Assembly: GCA_036496605.1 (NCBI GenBank)
Contig: DASXKV010000030.1
Coordinates: 1-64,000, forward strand
Length of the DNA stretch: 64,000 bases
Direction of reading: 5' to 3'
Origin: Gemmatimonadaceae bacterium
Lineage (GTDB): Bacteria; Gemmatimonadota; Gemmatimonadetes; Gemmatimonadales; Gemmatimonadaceae
A model generated the notes under the pieces. That model did not search any database and was not told the DNA's origin. It was given only the letters and a program-made list of their open reading frames with translations. A program made the position numbers and the translations under genes. Shown piece by piece: positions 35,184 to 44,852 of the stretch; within the stretch, counting starts at the first letter, position 1; every line of letters begins with the position of its first letter.

Positions 35184-35942
35184 ATGGACGACCAGCTTCA
35201 ACGCGAGATCCGGCGACTGCGCCGCACGAACGCCGTCGCGGTGGGCCTGCTGGTGATTGTCTCGGTGAGTGCGTTCGTACAGGCCAGACCAGCGCGGACG
35301 AAGTTCGACGAGATTGACATCGAGCGAATCAATGTGCGGGAGCCGGATGGGACGCTGCGGCTCACGATCTCCAACCACGCTCGGCTGCCCGAGGTCGTCG
35401 TTGGCGGAAAGTCGTATCCGCTGCGCGGTGGGACCGGTGTGAATTCGGCGGGACTGATCTTCTTCAACGACGAAGGGAATGAGGACGGCGGGTTGGTGTG
35501 GGCGGGAAGCAAGAATGCAGGGGGCTATCAGGCGTCAGCGGCTCTCACGTTCGACCAGTTTGATCAGGACGAAACGATCTCGCTGGAGTACGGCGACGAG
35601 AACCGGCGTCGTCAGGCAGGGTTGGCCGTGTTGGATCGTCCCGATGAGCCGATTCAGATCTTCGCCGAAAGCGCCATGGCGATACGGGCGATGCCGGATG
35701 GTCCGGCGAAGCAGGAGCGCGCGCGTCGTCTGCAGGAGTCCGCGATCGCCCGCGGCGCCGTGCCCGCGCAACGCCTCTTCGCCGGCAAGCGCCCCGACAA
35801 ATCGTCGATGGTCATACTCTCGGATCGCAAAGGGCAACCGCGCCTTCGGCTGTCGGTCGATTCGTTAGGTACGGCCCGGATCGAGTTTCTCGACGACAGC
35901 GGACATGTTACACGCAGCCTCACCGGGAGCGACGCGCGCTGA
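35184..35942 (+). CDS. Membrane-anchored protein of unknown function, paralogue 2 of 3
   Basis: A 252-residue protein from ATG 35184, which has an AGGAGA ribosome site. The N-terminus (DDQLQREIRRLRRTNAVAVG) is more basic and coiled-coil-like than in paralogue 1, followed by a helix at about 19-34. The same landmarks recur: FDEIDIERINVREPDGTLRL, GLIFFNDEGNEDGGL, LTFDQFDQDETISL, VPAQRLFAGKRPDKSSMVIL and DSLGTARIEFLDDSGHVTRS. It is closer to paralogue 3 in its start and end. It carries a CGTTAGGT site in the DSLG codons. Confidence 0.75.
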   Translation: MDDQLQREIRRLRRTNAVAVGLLVIVSVSAFVQARPARTKFDEIDIERINVREPDGTLRLTISNHARLPEVVVGGKSYPLRGGTGVNSAGLIFFNDEGNEDGGLVWAGSKNAGGYQASAALTFDQFDQDETISLEYGDENRRRQAGLAVLDRPDEPIQIFAESAMAIRAMPDGPAKQERARRLQESAIARGAVPAQRLFAGKRPDKSSMVILSDRKGQPRLRLSVDSLGTARIEFLDDSGHVTRSLTGSDAR

Positions 35943-35975
35943 GGTCGCCCCTGCACTCACCCACGTGGAGGATTC

Positions 35976-36722
35976 ATGGACACGAAGCTCCAGCAGGACG
36001 TTCGATGGTTGAAGCTCTACGCGCTGTGCTCGACCGCGGCGTTCCTCGTCATCGCGCTCGCCGCGTTCCGGCGGCCGCCGACCAGCCAGAAGACCAAGTT
36101 CGAGGAGATCGACGTCGAGCGCATCAACGTCGTCGAGAAGGACGGCAAGCTGCGATTAGTGATCTCGAATCGCGACCGCTCGCCGGGCCCAATCGCGTAC
36201 GGCAAACCGTTCGGCTATCCCGGCGGATCGCGGCCGGGAATGATCTTCTTCAACGATGAAGGATCCGAGAACGGCGGACTGACCTTCACCGGGAAGCAGG
36301 GCGCCGACGGCAAGTACGCCTCGACGGTACACATGTCCTTCGATCAATACAACGAAGATCAGGTGATCGTACTGCAGTACGCGGATGAGAATGGCGTGCA
36401 GCGGAAGGGACTGCAGATCCTCGATCGCGCCAACGTGCCGATTCTCGATCTCGTGAAGCAGCAGGAGGCGCTGCAGAAGATGCCCGCGGGTCCGGCGAAA
36501 GACTCGGCGACGAAGAAGTTCATGGAACCGCGCCCGGGCGAACCACTCGCCGCGCAGCGGCTTTTCGTCGGGCGCGATCCGAGTAAATCGGCCCTCGTGG
36601 TGCTGTCCGACAAGATGGGACATCCGCGGCTACGAATGTCCGTTGATTCGTTAGGTAAGGCGAGCTTGGATTTTCTCGATGCGAGTGGGAAGGTTACGCG
36701 CAGCATCGGGGAACAGCCGTAG
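35976..36722 (+). CDS. Membrane-anchored protein of unknown function, paralogue 3 of 3
   Basis: A 248-residue protein from ATG 35976 (GTGGAGG upstream). One membrane helix at about 13-31. Landmarks as in the other two: FEEIDVERINVVEKDGKLRLV, GMIFFNDEGSENGGLTFTG, FDQYNEDQVIVLQY, LAAQRLFVGRDPSKSALVVL and DSLGKASLDFLDASGKVTRS. The residues most constant across all three copies are the FD/EEIDxxRIN entry and the GxIFxNxEGxExGG loop, which may bind a metal or sugar; this is inference. The gene is followed by a strong hairpin. Confidence 0.75.
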   Translation: MDTKLQQDVRWLKLYALCSTAAFLVIALAAFRRPPTSQKTKFEEIDVERINVVEKDGKLRLVISNRDRSPGPIAYGKPFGYPGGSRPGMIFFNDEGSENGGLTFTGKQGADGKYASTVHMSFDQYNEDQVIVLQYADENGVQRKGLQILDRANVPILDLVKQQEALQKMPAGPAKDSATKKFMEPRPGEPLAAQRLFVGRDPSKSALVVLSDKMGHPRLRMSVDSLGKASLDFLDASGKVTRSIGEQP

Positions 36723-36750
36723 TCATCGCGACCGCACCTAGAGTTCTCGG

Positions 36751-36799
36751 ACCGTCGCTGGCATCTGGTAGCGGCAGCCATGCCGCCGCCAGCGACGGT
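36751..36799. terminator. Bidirectional hairpin terminator
   Basis: ACCGTCGCTGGC (36751-36762) pairs perfectly with GCCAGCGACGGT (36788-36799), and the loop contains a second stem GCGGCA/TGCCGC (36771-36776 and 36781-36786). It lies between convergent genes. No T-run is present, as often in high-GC genomes. Confidence 0.75.
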
Positions 36800-36824
36800 C
36801 TCGGATATGACAGACAGAAGGAAA

Positions 36825-38480
36825 TCAATAATTCCAATCCGTCGCCTCGCCCGGCGGTGTGTTCGCCTTGACGAAGGCGCCCGCGGTCCGCGCAAAACCC
36901 GCCCACGTCCAGGTGTGCCACGAATGGCCCTTCATCGGCCGGCCGAACGTGAACTCGGCCTCGTAATGCGGGTTCGTCGATGACTTGAGCATCTCCTGGA
37001 AATCGTAGACCGCGAGGTTGAGATAGAAGTCATCCATGTCACCGGCAAAGAAGTGCAGCTTGCCGACGAGCTTGGGGCCGAGCGTCGACCAGTTGCGCTG
37101 CGCGTAATCGCGGAGATCGAAACCGTGGTCACGCATGTACGCGGCCACGTCGTGGTCGATCTTGCCAGTGAGCTTGTCCCACAGCGGCTTTGGATAGCCA
37201 TCGGCGCCGACGGGGCCATAGACCGCTTCCCACGCCTCGAGCTGGTACGAGGAGCGACCATGGCTGCCGAGTACCGCCTCGAACCTGCTGAGTTGGCGCA
37301 TCGTCCACAGAACCTGCCCTTGCGTCGTGCGGCGGAAGGGCCGCTCGGCGGACATGAACTGTCCGAAAGGAATGGAGAACGCGTTCGAGTCGGCGTAGAT
37401 GTTGGTCTGCTGATAGTGGCGGAAGTCGATCGGATCGGGCTGGAGCACGTAGGCGCCGCCGAAGAAGTCGGGATGCTGGAGCATCATCGCCAGCGTCTGC
37501 CAACCGCTCGTCGATGCGCCCTCGAGAACGCGACCGTACGGCTTTCGAATGATGCGAAACTGCTGCTCGATGGCCGGCATGACCTCGTCGACGATTGCGT
37601 CGCCATACGGGCCGTTGTTCGCCGAGTTTACAGAGTATGAATCCGGGAAGTATGGCGTCTGCTGCTCGAGGCTGATGGCGATGAGCCGCGGCATCGAGTC
37701 GGTAATCCATTGCTGGTAGAAGTCGTAACCACTCTCGGTGCCAGTGACTGGATTGATGGTCCCGCTGTTGCGCCCGGGCGTCGTCGAGAACTGGAACGGC
37801 GTGCCGTGGCCGAGCGTGTAGACACTCGGGTAGTACGTGTTCGGATGCTCGGCGTAGCCTTTCGGAAGGAGCACGGTGGCGTACACGTAGATTGGGCGTC
37901 CCCAGAACTGCGTCAGCTTCTGGCTCTGGATGCGTATGTGCTTCACCCACTCGGTGTCTTCCTCGCGCGGCTGCGCTTGCATGACGTGGGTCAAAGAGAG
38001 CTTGACGGTGCCGCCGTTGCCGACGTGCACGCGTTGCACGTCGCTGTAGAGATTCCCCGCCGCGATCTGGAAGGTCTCGATGTGCCCGTCATTGATCTGG
38101 ACCCAGATCGTGTGACCGTCGGCGCGATGCACCTGGGTATAGACGTCGATCACCGCCTGCGCGTAGTAGTCGCCCTCGGGAAGGTCGGCGAGCGACGTCG
38201 GATAGCCAACGGCAGCATTGTCGACGATGGCGGTCTGCGCGGGCCGCAACTGATCGAGATCGATGCCGAAGACCGCCGGCCCTTGTGGCGAGGCGAGCAG
38301 TCGGGGCTCGGGCTGTGCGTTCTTCGAGAGAATAAGGATCAGCCGTCCCGTCAACGGAGCCGCGTGCGCGGCGGCGGCGAAGCTCACCTCGAATCGCGGC
38401 GGCGCCGCGGTGAGCGGCGCGACCGCCGTGAACGTGAAAACGAAAGCGAGCGGTGCGAGGAGGGAGAGGCGATGTTGCAT
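36825..38480 (-). CDS. Secreted alpha/beta-hydrolase (esterase D/Fes-like)
   Basis: A 551-residue exported hydrolase with signal peptide (cleavage near PLTAAPP). The N-terminal about 170 residues form a beta-rich domain with RLILILSKNAQPEPR. The catalytic domain follows: VYTLGHGTPFQF, YGDAIVDEVMPAIEQQFRI, the nucleophile elbow EGASTSGWQ (G-x-S-x-x-G), an acid in AGDMDDFYLN and a C-terminal His in KGHSWHTWTW. This is the PF00756 putative-esterase layout with a large lid insertion (about 330-450). The ester or peptide substrate is not known. It diverges from an M28 peptidase gene with operator C between. Confidence 0.8.
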   Translation of the reverse strand: MQHRLSLLAPLAFVFTFTAVAPLTAAPPRFEVSFAAAAHAAPLTGRLILILSKNAQPEPRLLASPQGPAVFGIDLDQLRPAQTAIVDNAAVGYPTSLADLPEGDYYAQAVIDVYTQVHRADGHTIWVQINDGHIETFQIAAGNLYSDVQRVHVGNGGTVKLSLTHVMQAQPREEDTEWVKHIRIQSQKLTQFWGRPIYVYATVLLPKGYAEHPNTYYPSVYTLGHGTPFQFSTTPGRNSGTINPVTGTESGYDFYQQWITDSMPRLIAISLEQQTPYFPDSYSVNSANNGPYGDAIVDEVMPAIEQQFRIIRKPYGRVLEGASTSGWQTLAMMLQHPDFFGGAYVLQPDPIDFRHYQQTNIYADSNAFSIPFGQFMSAERPFRRTTQGQVLWTMRQLSRFEAVLGSHGRSSYQLEAWEAVYGPVGADGYPKPLWDKLTGKIDHDVAAYMRDHGFDLRDYAQRNWSTLGPKLVGKLHFFAGDMDDFYLNLAVYDFQEMLKSSTNPHYEAEFTFGRPMKGHSWHTWTWAGFARTAGAFVKANTPPGEATDWNY

Positions 38481-38533
38481 GCGAGTCTCGCGTCAGAGGA
38501 ACATCGAATAGGCAAGCACGGTTTGCCCTGCCC

Positions 38534-38550
38534 AATTGTCCGTACTAAAT
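38534..38550 (+). promoter_or_regulatory. Putative GntR operator, site C (5' of M28/BNR operon)
   Basis: AATTGTCCGTACTAAAT, containing the shared core TTGTCCGTAC at 38536-38545, between the divergent esterase (start 38480) and M28 peptidase (start 38602) genes. Confidence 0.6.
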
Positions 38551-38601
38551 AATAGGCTACCCTCGCTACGACTAGTACAGACTCCTTTCGGACGTTCACG
38601 C

Positions 38602-40746
38602 ATGCGCGTTCTCCGCCCTCTGACGCTCCACGCGATTGTGTGCCTCGCGCTTCTCCTGCCGTGGCAGCGCGCCGTCGGCCAGCAGTATCCGCTACTGGAT
38701 TCGACCTTTACGAATCTGATCACGGCGGAAATCTCCGGCGACGCGGCGTTCGATCACATTCGTGCTCTCTCGCCGTACCATCGGCCGCAGGGCTCCGATA
38801 CGCTTTATCTCGCCGCGCAATACGTCGAGCGGATGGCGCGCGCGTTCGGCCTCGATAGCGTCGCGCTCATCATCCAGCCATCCAAACGCCTAACGTGGAA
38901 TCCCGGCACATCGGATCTCTGGCTCGTAGCGCCGGACGGCGCACCGCTCGAGCGGATCGCGAGCTCGATTCAGACGCGACTCCATCTCGCCGATCGGAGT
39001 CGTCCGGCCGACGTGACCGCGCCCCTCACCGACGTCGGCGCCGGCACGCCGGCGGAGCTCGACAGCGCGCACGTGGCGGGCAAGATCATCGTCGCCCGCG
39101 GCAGTCCCGGCGATCTCGCTCGACTCATGGTCGACGGTGTACAGCGTCGCGGTGCGGCGGGCGTGATCTGGTATCCCGATCCGTACACGCCGTCGAAAGG
39201 CTTCTTCAGCTTCTCCGATCAGCCGACGATGATCCCGTGGCTGACGATCCCGACGCAGCCCGTCGACGGTAAGCTGCCGACGTTTGCGTTCATTCTCTCG
39301 TTGCGCGAGGGGATCGCACTCCATAATCGCATCGCCGCCTCACGAGTGCCGCTTCACGCGCATGCCGTGGTTCGTTCCGAGCTGGGCTCGACCGCCCATC
39401 CGGAGCCGTGGATGCCGATGGTGCAGGCCGTCATTCGCGGGACCGATCCCGGAATCGGACAGGATGTCGTGCTCACCGCGCATCTCCAGGAAGGCCAGCA
39501 ATCCGTGAACGACGATGCGAGCGGCTGCGCGAGCCTGCTCGAGATCGGACGTGCGCTGACGCGGCTCATCGCTGGCGGTCATCTGCCACGTCCCCGGCGG
39601 ACGATTCGATTCTGGTGGACGACCGAGAACAACAGCGAGCCGCGCTACTTCGCGGATCATCCGGAGATCCTCAAGCGCCTCTGGGTCGACATCAATCAGG
39701 ACATGGTTGGCGCCGATCAATCGATCGACGTGATGCGGACGCAGAACGTCTTTCGCGTGCCGGCATCGCGTTTCCACTTCTTGAACGACGTCGCCGAAGC
39801 CGTGATCGAGTACATGGTTGCGGGCAACACGGCAAATATCACGCAGTATCGGAACGGCTACGGCCTCTACACGCGCCCGCATCTCGCGCACAACGGCAGC
39901 CAGCAGCGCTACAACGCGCAGGTCGTCTGGTTCGAGGGTGACTCGGACCACGATTCCTTCCTCAATGCCGGCGTGCCCGCGATCGGCTTCGGCAACGAGC
40001 CGGATCGCTTCATCCACTCCAACCTCGACGATCTCTGGGGAATCGATCGCACGCAGCTTGGCCGGAACGCAGCGAGTGCCACGTTGATCGCATACACCAT
40101 GGCGAGTGCCGATGCGCGGTCGTTCGACGTGCTCGCCGGCGAGGTCGTCGGGCGAGGCGAGGCGCGACTCGCACGGAATCTTGGACTCTCGCTCCAGCTC
40201 ATCGCCGCCTCAGCCGACAAGACAGCGGCGTATTATGCGGCGGTGGATCAGATGCACTACGCGGCGGCGCGCGAGCGGCGTGCGCTTCAATCGTTAGGTG
40301 GCGTTGCTTCCGACAGCCCATCGCGCGTGGCGACGCTGGCGTCGGCGCTCGATCGACGCGAAGCGGAAGCGCTGAGCGAGCTGGCGGGCGCGTACGCGCG
40401 CTCGACGTCGGCGAGCACACGGGCGGCGATCCCGCCACGAACCTCGAGCGCCACCGAACTCGAGCTGTCGGCGATGCGGCCAGTCGTCGTCGGCACGCCG
40501 GCGGACTTCTACGCGCATCGTGACGACATCTCGGACGGCGACACGCTCAACGGCTATCTCGCACAGGAAATTCTCAACGCCATCGACGGCTCGCGTACCG
40601 GACTCGATCTCTACCGGCACGCAGCATCGATGATACGTGAGGCCGGCACGCAGTATTATGGCAACGCCGACCCGGAAGCGGTGCTCGCCTTGCTCCGCTC
40701 CGCGGGACAATCACGCCTGTATCGACTCGATCGGGTGACGCGATGA
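38602..40746 (+). CDS. Secreted M28-family peptidase with PA-type insert
   Basis: A 714-residue enzyme. ATG 38602 gives a signal peptide ending RAVGQQ; the longer frame starts inside the operator and is rejected. A protease-associated-type domain occupies about 150-270 (VAGKIIVARGSPGDLARLM, GAAGVIWYP). M28 ligands: TAHLQEG (His), SVNDDASGC (bridging Asp), WTTENNSEPRYF (Glu), NQDMVGADQ (Asp) and a late His in EPDRFIHSN. The usual Glu-Glu pair is E-N, so the second Glu may be replaced; catalytic competence should be checked. The stop overlaps the next start (ATGA), so it is co-translated with the BNR protein. Confidence 0.83.
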   Translation: MRVLRPLTLHAIVCLALLLPWQRAVGQQYPLLDSTFTNLITAEISGDAAFDHIRALSPYHRPQGSDTLYLAAQYVERMARAFGLDSVALIIQPSKRLTWNPGTSDLWLVAPDGAPLERIASSIQTRLHLADRSRPADVTAPLTDVGAGTPAELDSAHVAGKIIVARGSPGDLARLMVDGVQRRGAAGVIWYPDPYTPSKGFFSFSDQPTMIPWLTIPTQPVDGKLPTFAFILSLREGIALHNRIAASRVPLHAHAVVRSELGSTAHPEPWMPMVQAVIRGTDPGIGQDVVLTAHLQEGQQSVNDDASGCASLLEIGRALTRLIAGGHLPRPRRTIRFWWTTENNSEPRYFADHPEILKRLWVDINQDMVGADQSIDVMRTQNVFRVPASRFHFLNDVAEAVIEYMVAGNTANITQYRNGYGLYTRPHLAHNGSQQRYNAQVVWFEGDSDHDSFLNAGVPAIGFGNEPDRFIHSNLDDLWGIDRTQLGRNAASATLIAYTMASADARSFDVLAGEVVGRGEARLARNLGLSLQLIAASADKTAAYYAAVDQMHYAAARERRALQSLGGVASDSPSRVATLASALDRREAEALSELAGAYARSTSASTRAAIPPRTSSATELELSAMRPVVVGTPADFYAHRDDISDGDTLNGYLAQEILNAIDGSRTGLDLYRHAASMIREAGTQYYGNADPEAVLALLRSAGQSRLYRLDRVTR

Positions 40747-43700
40747 GCATTTGTAGATGGATCGCATTCGGAGCGCAGCTCGGCTGCACCTTCGTCCTGC
40801 CGCCGGCGGCCCTTGCCCAGCATTCCGAGAGCTGGCCCGACTCGGCGTGGCGCGCGATCGGGCCCGCGAAGTTCGGCGGCCGAGTGGACGACATCGAGGC
40901 GGTGCCAAGCGATCCGCGTATCATCTACGTCGGCACGGCGTCGGGCGGGGTCTTCAAGAGTGTGAACAACGGCACGACATGGGCGCCGATCTTCGACAGC
41001 AACACGGCGCTGAGCATTGGCGACATCGCGCTGGCGCCGAGCAATCCGAACATCGTGTGGGTCGGCACCGGCGAGGCAAATAACCGCCAGAGCTCGACGT
41101 GGGGTGACGGCGTCTATTGCTCGACCGACGGCGGCGCGACGTGGCAGCACATGGGATTGCGCGAGACTCAGAGTATCGGACGCATCGTCATCGACCCGCA
41201 CGATCCGAACATCGTGTTCGTCGCCGCCGTCGGGCACCTCTTCGGACCTAACGAGGAACGCGGCCTCTATCGCACGAAGAATGGCGGCAAGAACTGGGAA
41301 CGCGTGCTCGGTGTGGACCCGAACACCGGCGTTACCGACGTGGTCATGGCACCGGACGGGCGGACGCTCGTGGCGGCGACGTACATGCGTCGTCGCCGGG
41401 CCTGGGGGTTTGTCGGCGGAGGGCCGACGAGTGGGCTCTGGCGGTCGACGGATGGGGGCGATCACTGGCAGCGCCTGACGAGCGGATTGCCTTCTGGCGA
41501 CGTCGGCCGGATCGGAATCGACATCGCGCGGAGCGATCCGAACATCATGTACGCGTTGATCGAAGCGAAGGAGGGGGGCGTCTTTCGCTCGAGCGATCGC
41601 GGCGCCACCTGGACCAGGCAGAGCCCTCTCCAGGAGCGACCGAACTATTTCAGTCAGATCCGCATCGACACGAAGGATCCAGAACGCGTCTGGTGGCTCG
41701 CTACCAGTCTCTATCACTCGATCGACGGAGGAAAAACCTTCAAGAGTGATTCGACCGCGATCCGCGTCCATCCCGACCATCACGCCATGTGGATCGATCC
41801 GAGCGATTCCCGACACATCATGCTCGCCAACGACGGCGGCGTCTATTTCACGTACGACGAGGGCCGGAACTGGGACTACGTCGACAACCTGCCGATTGGT
41901 CAGTTCTATGACGTCGCGGTGGATGCCCGCGAACCATACTGGATCTACGGCGGCACGCAGGACAACGGCACCTTCGCCTTTCCGAGCGGCACGTACTCGC
42001 GCGGCGCTCTTACCGACGCTCAGGTAATGCACATCGGATACGGCGACGGCTTCGAGGTCGCGACCGATCCCGCCAATCCACGTGTCGTGTATACGAACTC
42101 GCAGAATGGGCGCGGGTACGTGTTCGACCTCGACACGCGCGAGGAGCGACGCATCACGCCTGTTCCGGCCGAGCGCACCGAGCGCTATCGGTTCAACTGG
42201 AACACGGCGATTCTCGTGTCGCCTAACGATCCGCACACGTATTACTACGGCGCGAACAAGCTTCTGCGCACGACCGACTACGGCACGACCTGGCAGGCGA
42301 TCAGTCCCGATCTCACTCGCGCGCAGGACTGGCGCAAGCTGCCACTCGGCCCCGGGATGCCGCTCCGCGATCGAGCGACGCTCTCCCGCGACGACGGTAC
42401 GAGCGAGTATGGCAACATCACGACGATCAGCGAGTCGCCGAAGGCGGCGGGAACGATCTATGTCGGCACGGACGACGGCAATGTCCAAGTCACGACCGAC
42501 GGCGGAGCGCGCTGGACGAATCTCACGTCGCGTTTCGGCCTAACGGCGCCCCATAGCGTAAGTGCCGTGCTCGCCTCTCGCTTCGACGCGCGCACGGCGT
42601 ACGTTGCCTTCGACGGCCACACCGACGATGACCTGCGGCCGTACCTCTTCAGAACGACCGACGGCGGCGCAACCTGGACGTCGATCGCGAGCGATTTGCC
42701 ACCGAACGGGCCGGTGAAGACGATCACCGAAGACCCACGCAATCCCCGTCTTCTGTTCGCCGGCACCGAGTTCGGCCTCTATTGGAGCCTCGACGGGGGC
42801 AGGCACTGGCTCTTTCCGGGAGGCGCCCTGCCCCATGTCATGGTCGATCGAGTCGTCGTGAACGAACGGACCAACGATCTCGTGATCGGCACCCATGGCC
42901 GCAGCGTCATCATTCTCGACGACGTCGCGCCTCTCGAGACCTGGGATCCGTCGCCGAGCGCTGATCCCGTGCAGCTATTCCCGTTGCGCGATGCGACGGA
43001 GGTGTATCAATGGCGCGATCAGCCGCTACCGGGCGCCCGAACCTTCACCGCGCCCAACGTACCGTTAGGCACCTTCGTGACGTACTGGCTCGGAAAGGAT
43101 GGCGATGCCGCGGCGCCCGTACAGATCCGTATCCTCGGCGCGGATGGTAAGGTGGTTCGCGAGTTGACCGGCCCGTCGACGCGCGGCATGCACCGCATCG
43201 AGTGGGACCTGCGCATGCAGTTCGCGTTCGTTCCGCCAGCTTCGGATTCCGGCTTCTATGGTCCCCCGCGACCACCCTTCGTGCAGCCGGGCGACTACGC
43301 CGTTCAGCTGATCGGCGGTGCCAAGACGCTTTCCCGTACCGTGCATGTGCGCTCGGATCCGCGCGAAGTGACGACGCCAGACGCGGTCCGCGCGCGGTGG
43401 GCGATGATGATGCAGGTCGATTCGCTGAGTCGCGCCTTCGCGCCAGAGCGAGAGGCGTTCGTTGCAGCGGACAGCGAGTACACGCGACTCATCAAGCAGC
43501 TTGGCGGTCCCACCTCGAGTGTGGTGACGAGCGACAGCGTCGTGAAGAGCGTTACCAGCGCGGTCACGACGCTGCGCGGCAGGCTCTCGGCTGGCTATTC
43601 GGCGCCGATCGGCCAGGCGTTCGATTTGCTCGGCGGGCTGGAGTCGTCGTCGGCGGCACCGACGGAAGCGGAGCGACGCACGCTCGACGCCGCGATTGCG

Positions 43701-43793
43701 GACTTGCGCGACGCGTTCGCGAAGCTGCACGAGCTCGAAACCACGGAGATGCCAAGATTGCGACAGGTGGTGAGCTCACACGCGGCGCGTTGA
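40743..43793 (+). CDS. VPS10/sortilin-like BNR-repeat protein
   Basis: A 1016-residue secreted protein with a signal peptide (ending PAALAQ). It is built from repeated Asp-box/BNR units recognisable as GVFKSVNNGTTW, GVYCSTDGGATW, GLYRTKNGGKNW, GLWRSTDGGDHW, GVFRSSDRGATW, LLRTTDYGTTW and LFRTTDGGATW, forming two beta-propellers through about residue 730. The C-terminal part adds an Ig-like segment (VQIRILGADGKVVRELTG) and helices. Databases often label such proteins glycosyl hydrolases, but no sialidase Arg triad is evident. It is translationally coupled to the M28 peptidase and may bind peptides or act in cell-surface degradation. Confidence 0.85.
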   Translation: MSICRWIAFGAQLGCTFVLPPAALAQHSESWPDSAWRAIGPAKFGGRVDDIEAVPSDPRIIYVGTASGGVFKSVNNGTTWAPIFDSNTALSIGDIALAPSNPNIVWVGTGEANNRQSSTWGDGVYCSTDGGATWQHMGLRETQSIGRIVIDPHDPNIVFVAAVGHLFGPNEERGLYRTKNGGKNWERVLGVDPNTGVTDVVMAPDGRTLVAATYMRRRRAWGFVGGGPTSGLWRSTDGGDHWQRLTSGLPSGDVGRIGIDIARSDPNIMYALIEAKEGGVFRSSDRGATWTRQSPLQERPNYFSQIRIDTKDPERVWWLATSLYHSIDGGKTFKSDSTAIRVHPDHHAMWIDPSDSRHIMLANDGGVYFTYDEGRNWDYVDNLPIGQFYDVAVDAREPYWIYGGTQDNGTFAFPSGTYSRGALTDAQVMHIGYGDGFEVATDPANPRVVYTNSQNGRGYVFDLDTREERRITPVPAERTERYRFNWNTAILVSPNDPHTYYYGANKLLRTTDYGTTWQAISPDLTRAQDWRKLPLGPGMPLRDRATLSRDDGTSEYGNITTISESPKAAGTIYVGTDDGNVQVTTDGGARWTNLTSRFGLTAPHSVSAVLASRFDARTAYVAFDGHTDDDLRPYLFRTTDGGATWTSIASDLPPNGPVKTITEDPRNPRLLFAGTEFGLYWSLDGGRHWLFPGGALPHVMVDRVVVNERTNDLVIGTHGRSVIILDDVAPLETWDPSPSADPVQLFPLRDATEVYQWRDQPLPGARTFTAPNVPLGTFVTYWLGKDGDAAAPVQIRILGADGKVVRELTGPSTRGMHRIEWDLRMQFAFVPPASDSGFYGPPRPPFVQPGDYAVQLIGGAKTLSRTVHVRSDPREVTTPDAVRARWAMMMQVDSLSRAFAPEREAFVAADSEYTRLIKQLGGPTSSVVTSDSVVKSVTSAVTTLRGRLSAGYSAPIGQAFDLLGGLESSSAAPTEAERRTLDAAIADLRDAFAKLHELETTEMPRLRQVVSSHAAR

Positions 43794-44849
43794 CACGCCG
43801 AGCCGTCGCTCGATCCACGAGCCGTAGCGCGACACCAGTGCGCTCACGGTGAAATACACCAGCCCGACGAAGACATAGGCCTCGGTATGAAAGCCAAGCC
43901 ATGCGGGATCCTGGGCCGCCAATCGCGCCGTGTTGAGTAAATCGAAAAGGCCGATGATGACGATCAGGCTGGTGTCCTGAAAGAAGCCGACGGCGATCGA
44001 GACGAACGAGGGGACGACGATTCGCAGGGCTTCCGGCAGCACGACGAGTCGCGTCGCCTGCCACCAGCCGAGGCCGAGCGCGCGCGCTGCGTCGGCGCGG
44101 CGCCCGGGGACTATCTGCAGCCCCGCGCGTACGGCCTCGGCGAGATACGCGGCTGCGAACACCGCGACGCCGCCCTGTGCCAGGACGAGCTTGTCGATCT
44201 CGACACCGCTCGCCAACGCCAGTGGCACGACGAGCACGGCAAGATAGAGAACCGCCACGAGCGGCACGCCACGCACGATCTCCACGATAGCGGTTGCCGT
44301 TAGGCGCGGCACGGCGTGCTGCGATCGGCGACCTAGCGCGAGCATTATACCGAGGGGAAACCCAAGACCGAGACCAACGACGGTCAACAGCGCGGTGATA
44401 GGCAGGCCGCCCCAGTCCTGTGTCGGCACGCGTGACAACGCGGCACCGCCGCCCATGAGCCACAGGAATCCCGCGAGCGCGACGACCCAGGCGATGACGA
44501 GAGACCGGCGCCAGCAGTACGGGACGAGCGACGAAATCACGACCGCGAGCAGCAACGCCGTCGCCAATTCGGGCCGCCAACGTTCCGTCGCCGGGTACAA
44601 CCCGAAGAGAATGAATGGCAGCTTGTGGCCGATGAACGCCCAGCATGCGCCGACACTTGGAGCGCGGCAGTCCGCGGGCGTCCCGCTCCACCGCGCTTCG
44701 ATGAGCGCCCACCGTGTGAAGGGTACGAGCACCGCTCCGGCGACGAGCGCGGCAATGAGTGTGAGCACGGCGTTCGGGACGCTCGCGAACGCCGCGCGCA
44801 GGCTGGCGCGCGCGTCCCCTCGATACGAATCGATGAGCGCCGTCGACAT
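43776..44849 (-). CDS. aapM: Amino-acid ABC transporter permease (AapM-like)
   Basis: A 357-residue permease of the polar-amino-acid (His/Glu/Gln/Arg) uptake family. It is longer than HisM-type permeases, with an N-terminal extension and several extra helices, as in the general L-amino-acid system AapQM. The EAA loop that contacts the ATPase is visible as EAVRAGLQIVPGRRADAARALGLG. The VEIVRGVPLVAVLYL segment is also typical. It is the last gene of the aap cluster and overlaps the convergent BNR gene by 18 bases. Confidence 0.88.
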   Translation of the reverse strand: MSTALIDSYRGDARASLRAAFASVPNAVLTLIAALVAGAVLVPFTRWALIEARWSGTPADCRAPSVGACWAFIGHKLPFILFGLYPATERWRPELATALLLAVVISSLVPYCWRRSLVIAWVVALAGFLWLMGGGAALSRVPTQDWGGLPITALLTVVGLGLGFPLGIMLALGRRSQHAVPRLTATAIVEIVRGVPLVAVLYLAVLVVPLALASGVEIDKLVLAQGGVAVFAAAYLAEAVRAGLQIVPGRRADAARALGLGWWQATRLVVLPEALRIVVPSFVSIAVGFFQDTSLIVIIGLFDLLNTARLAAQDPAWLGFHTEAYVFVGLVYFTVSALVSRYGSWIERRLGVSTRRV

Positions 44850-44852
44850 AGC

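Noticed and set aside
40656..42488. 610-residue minus-strand open frame
   Set aside because: Antisense to the BNR-repeat protein, whose Asp-box repeats clearly define the coding strand.
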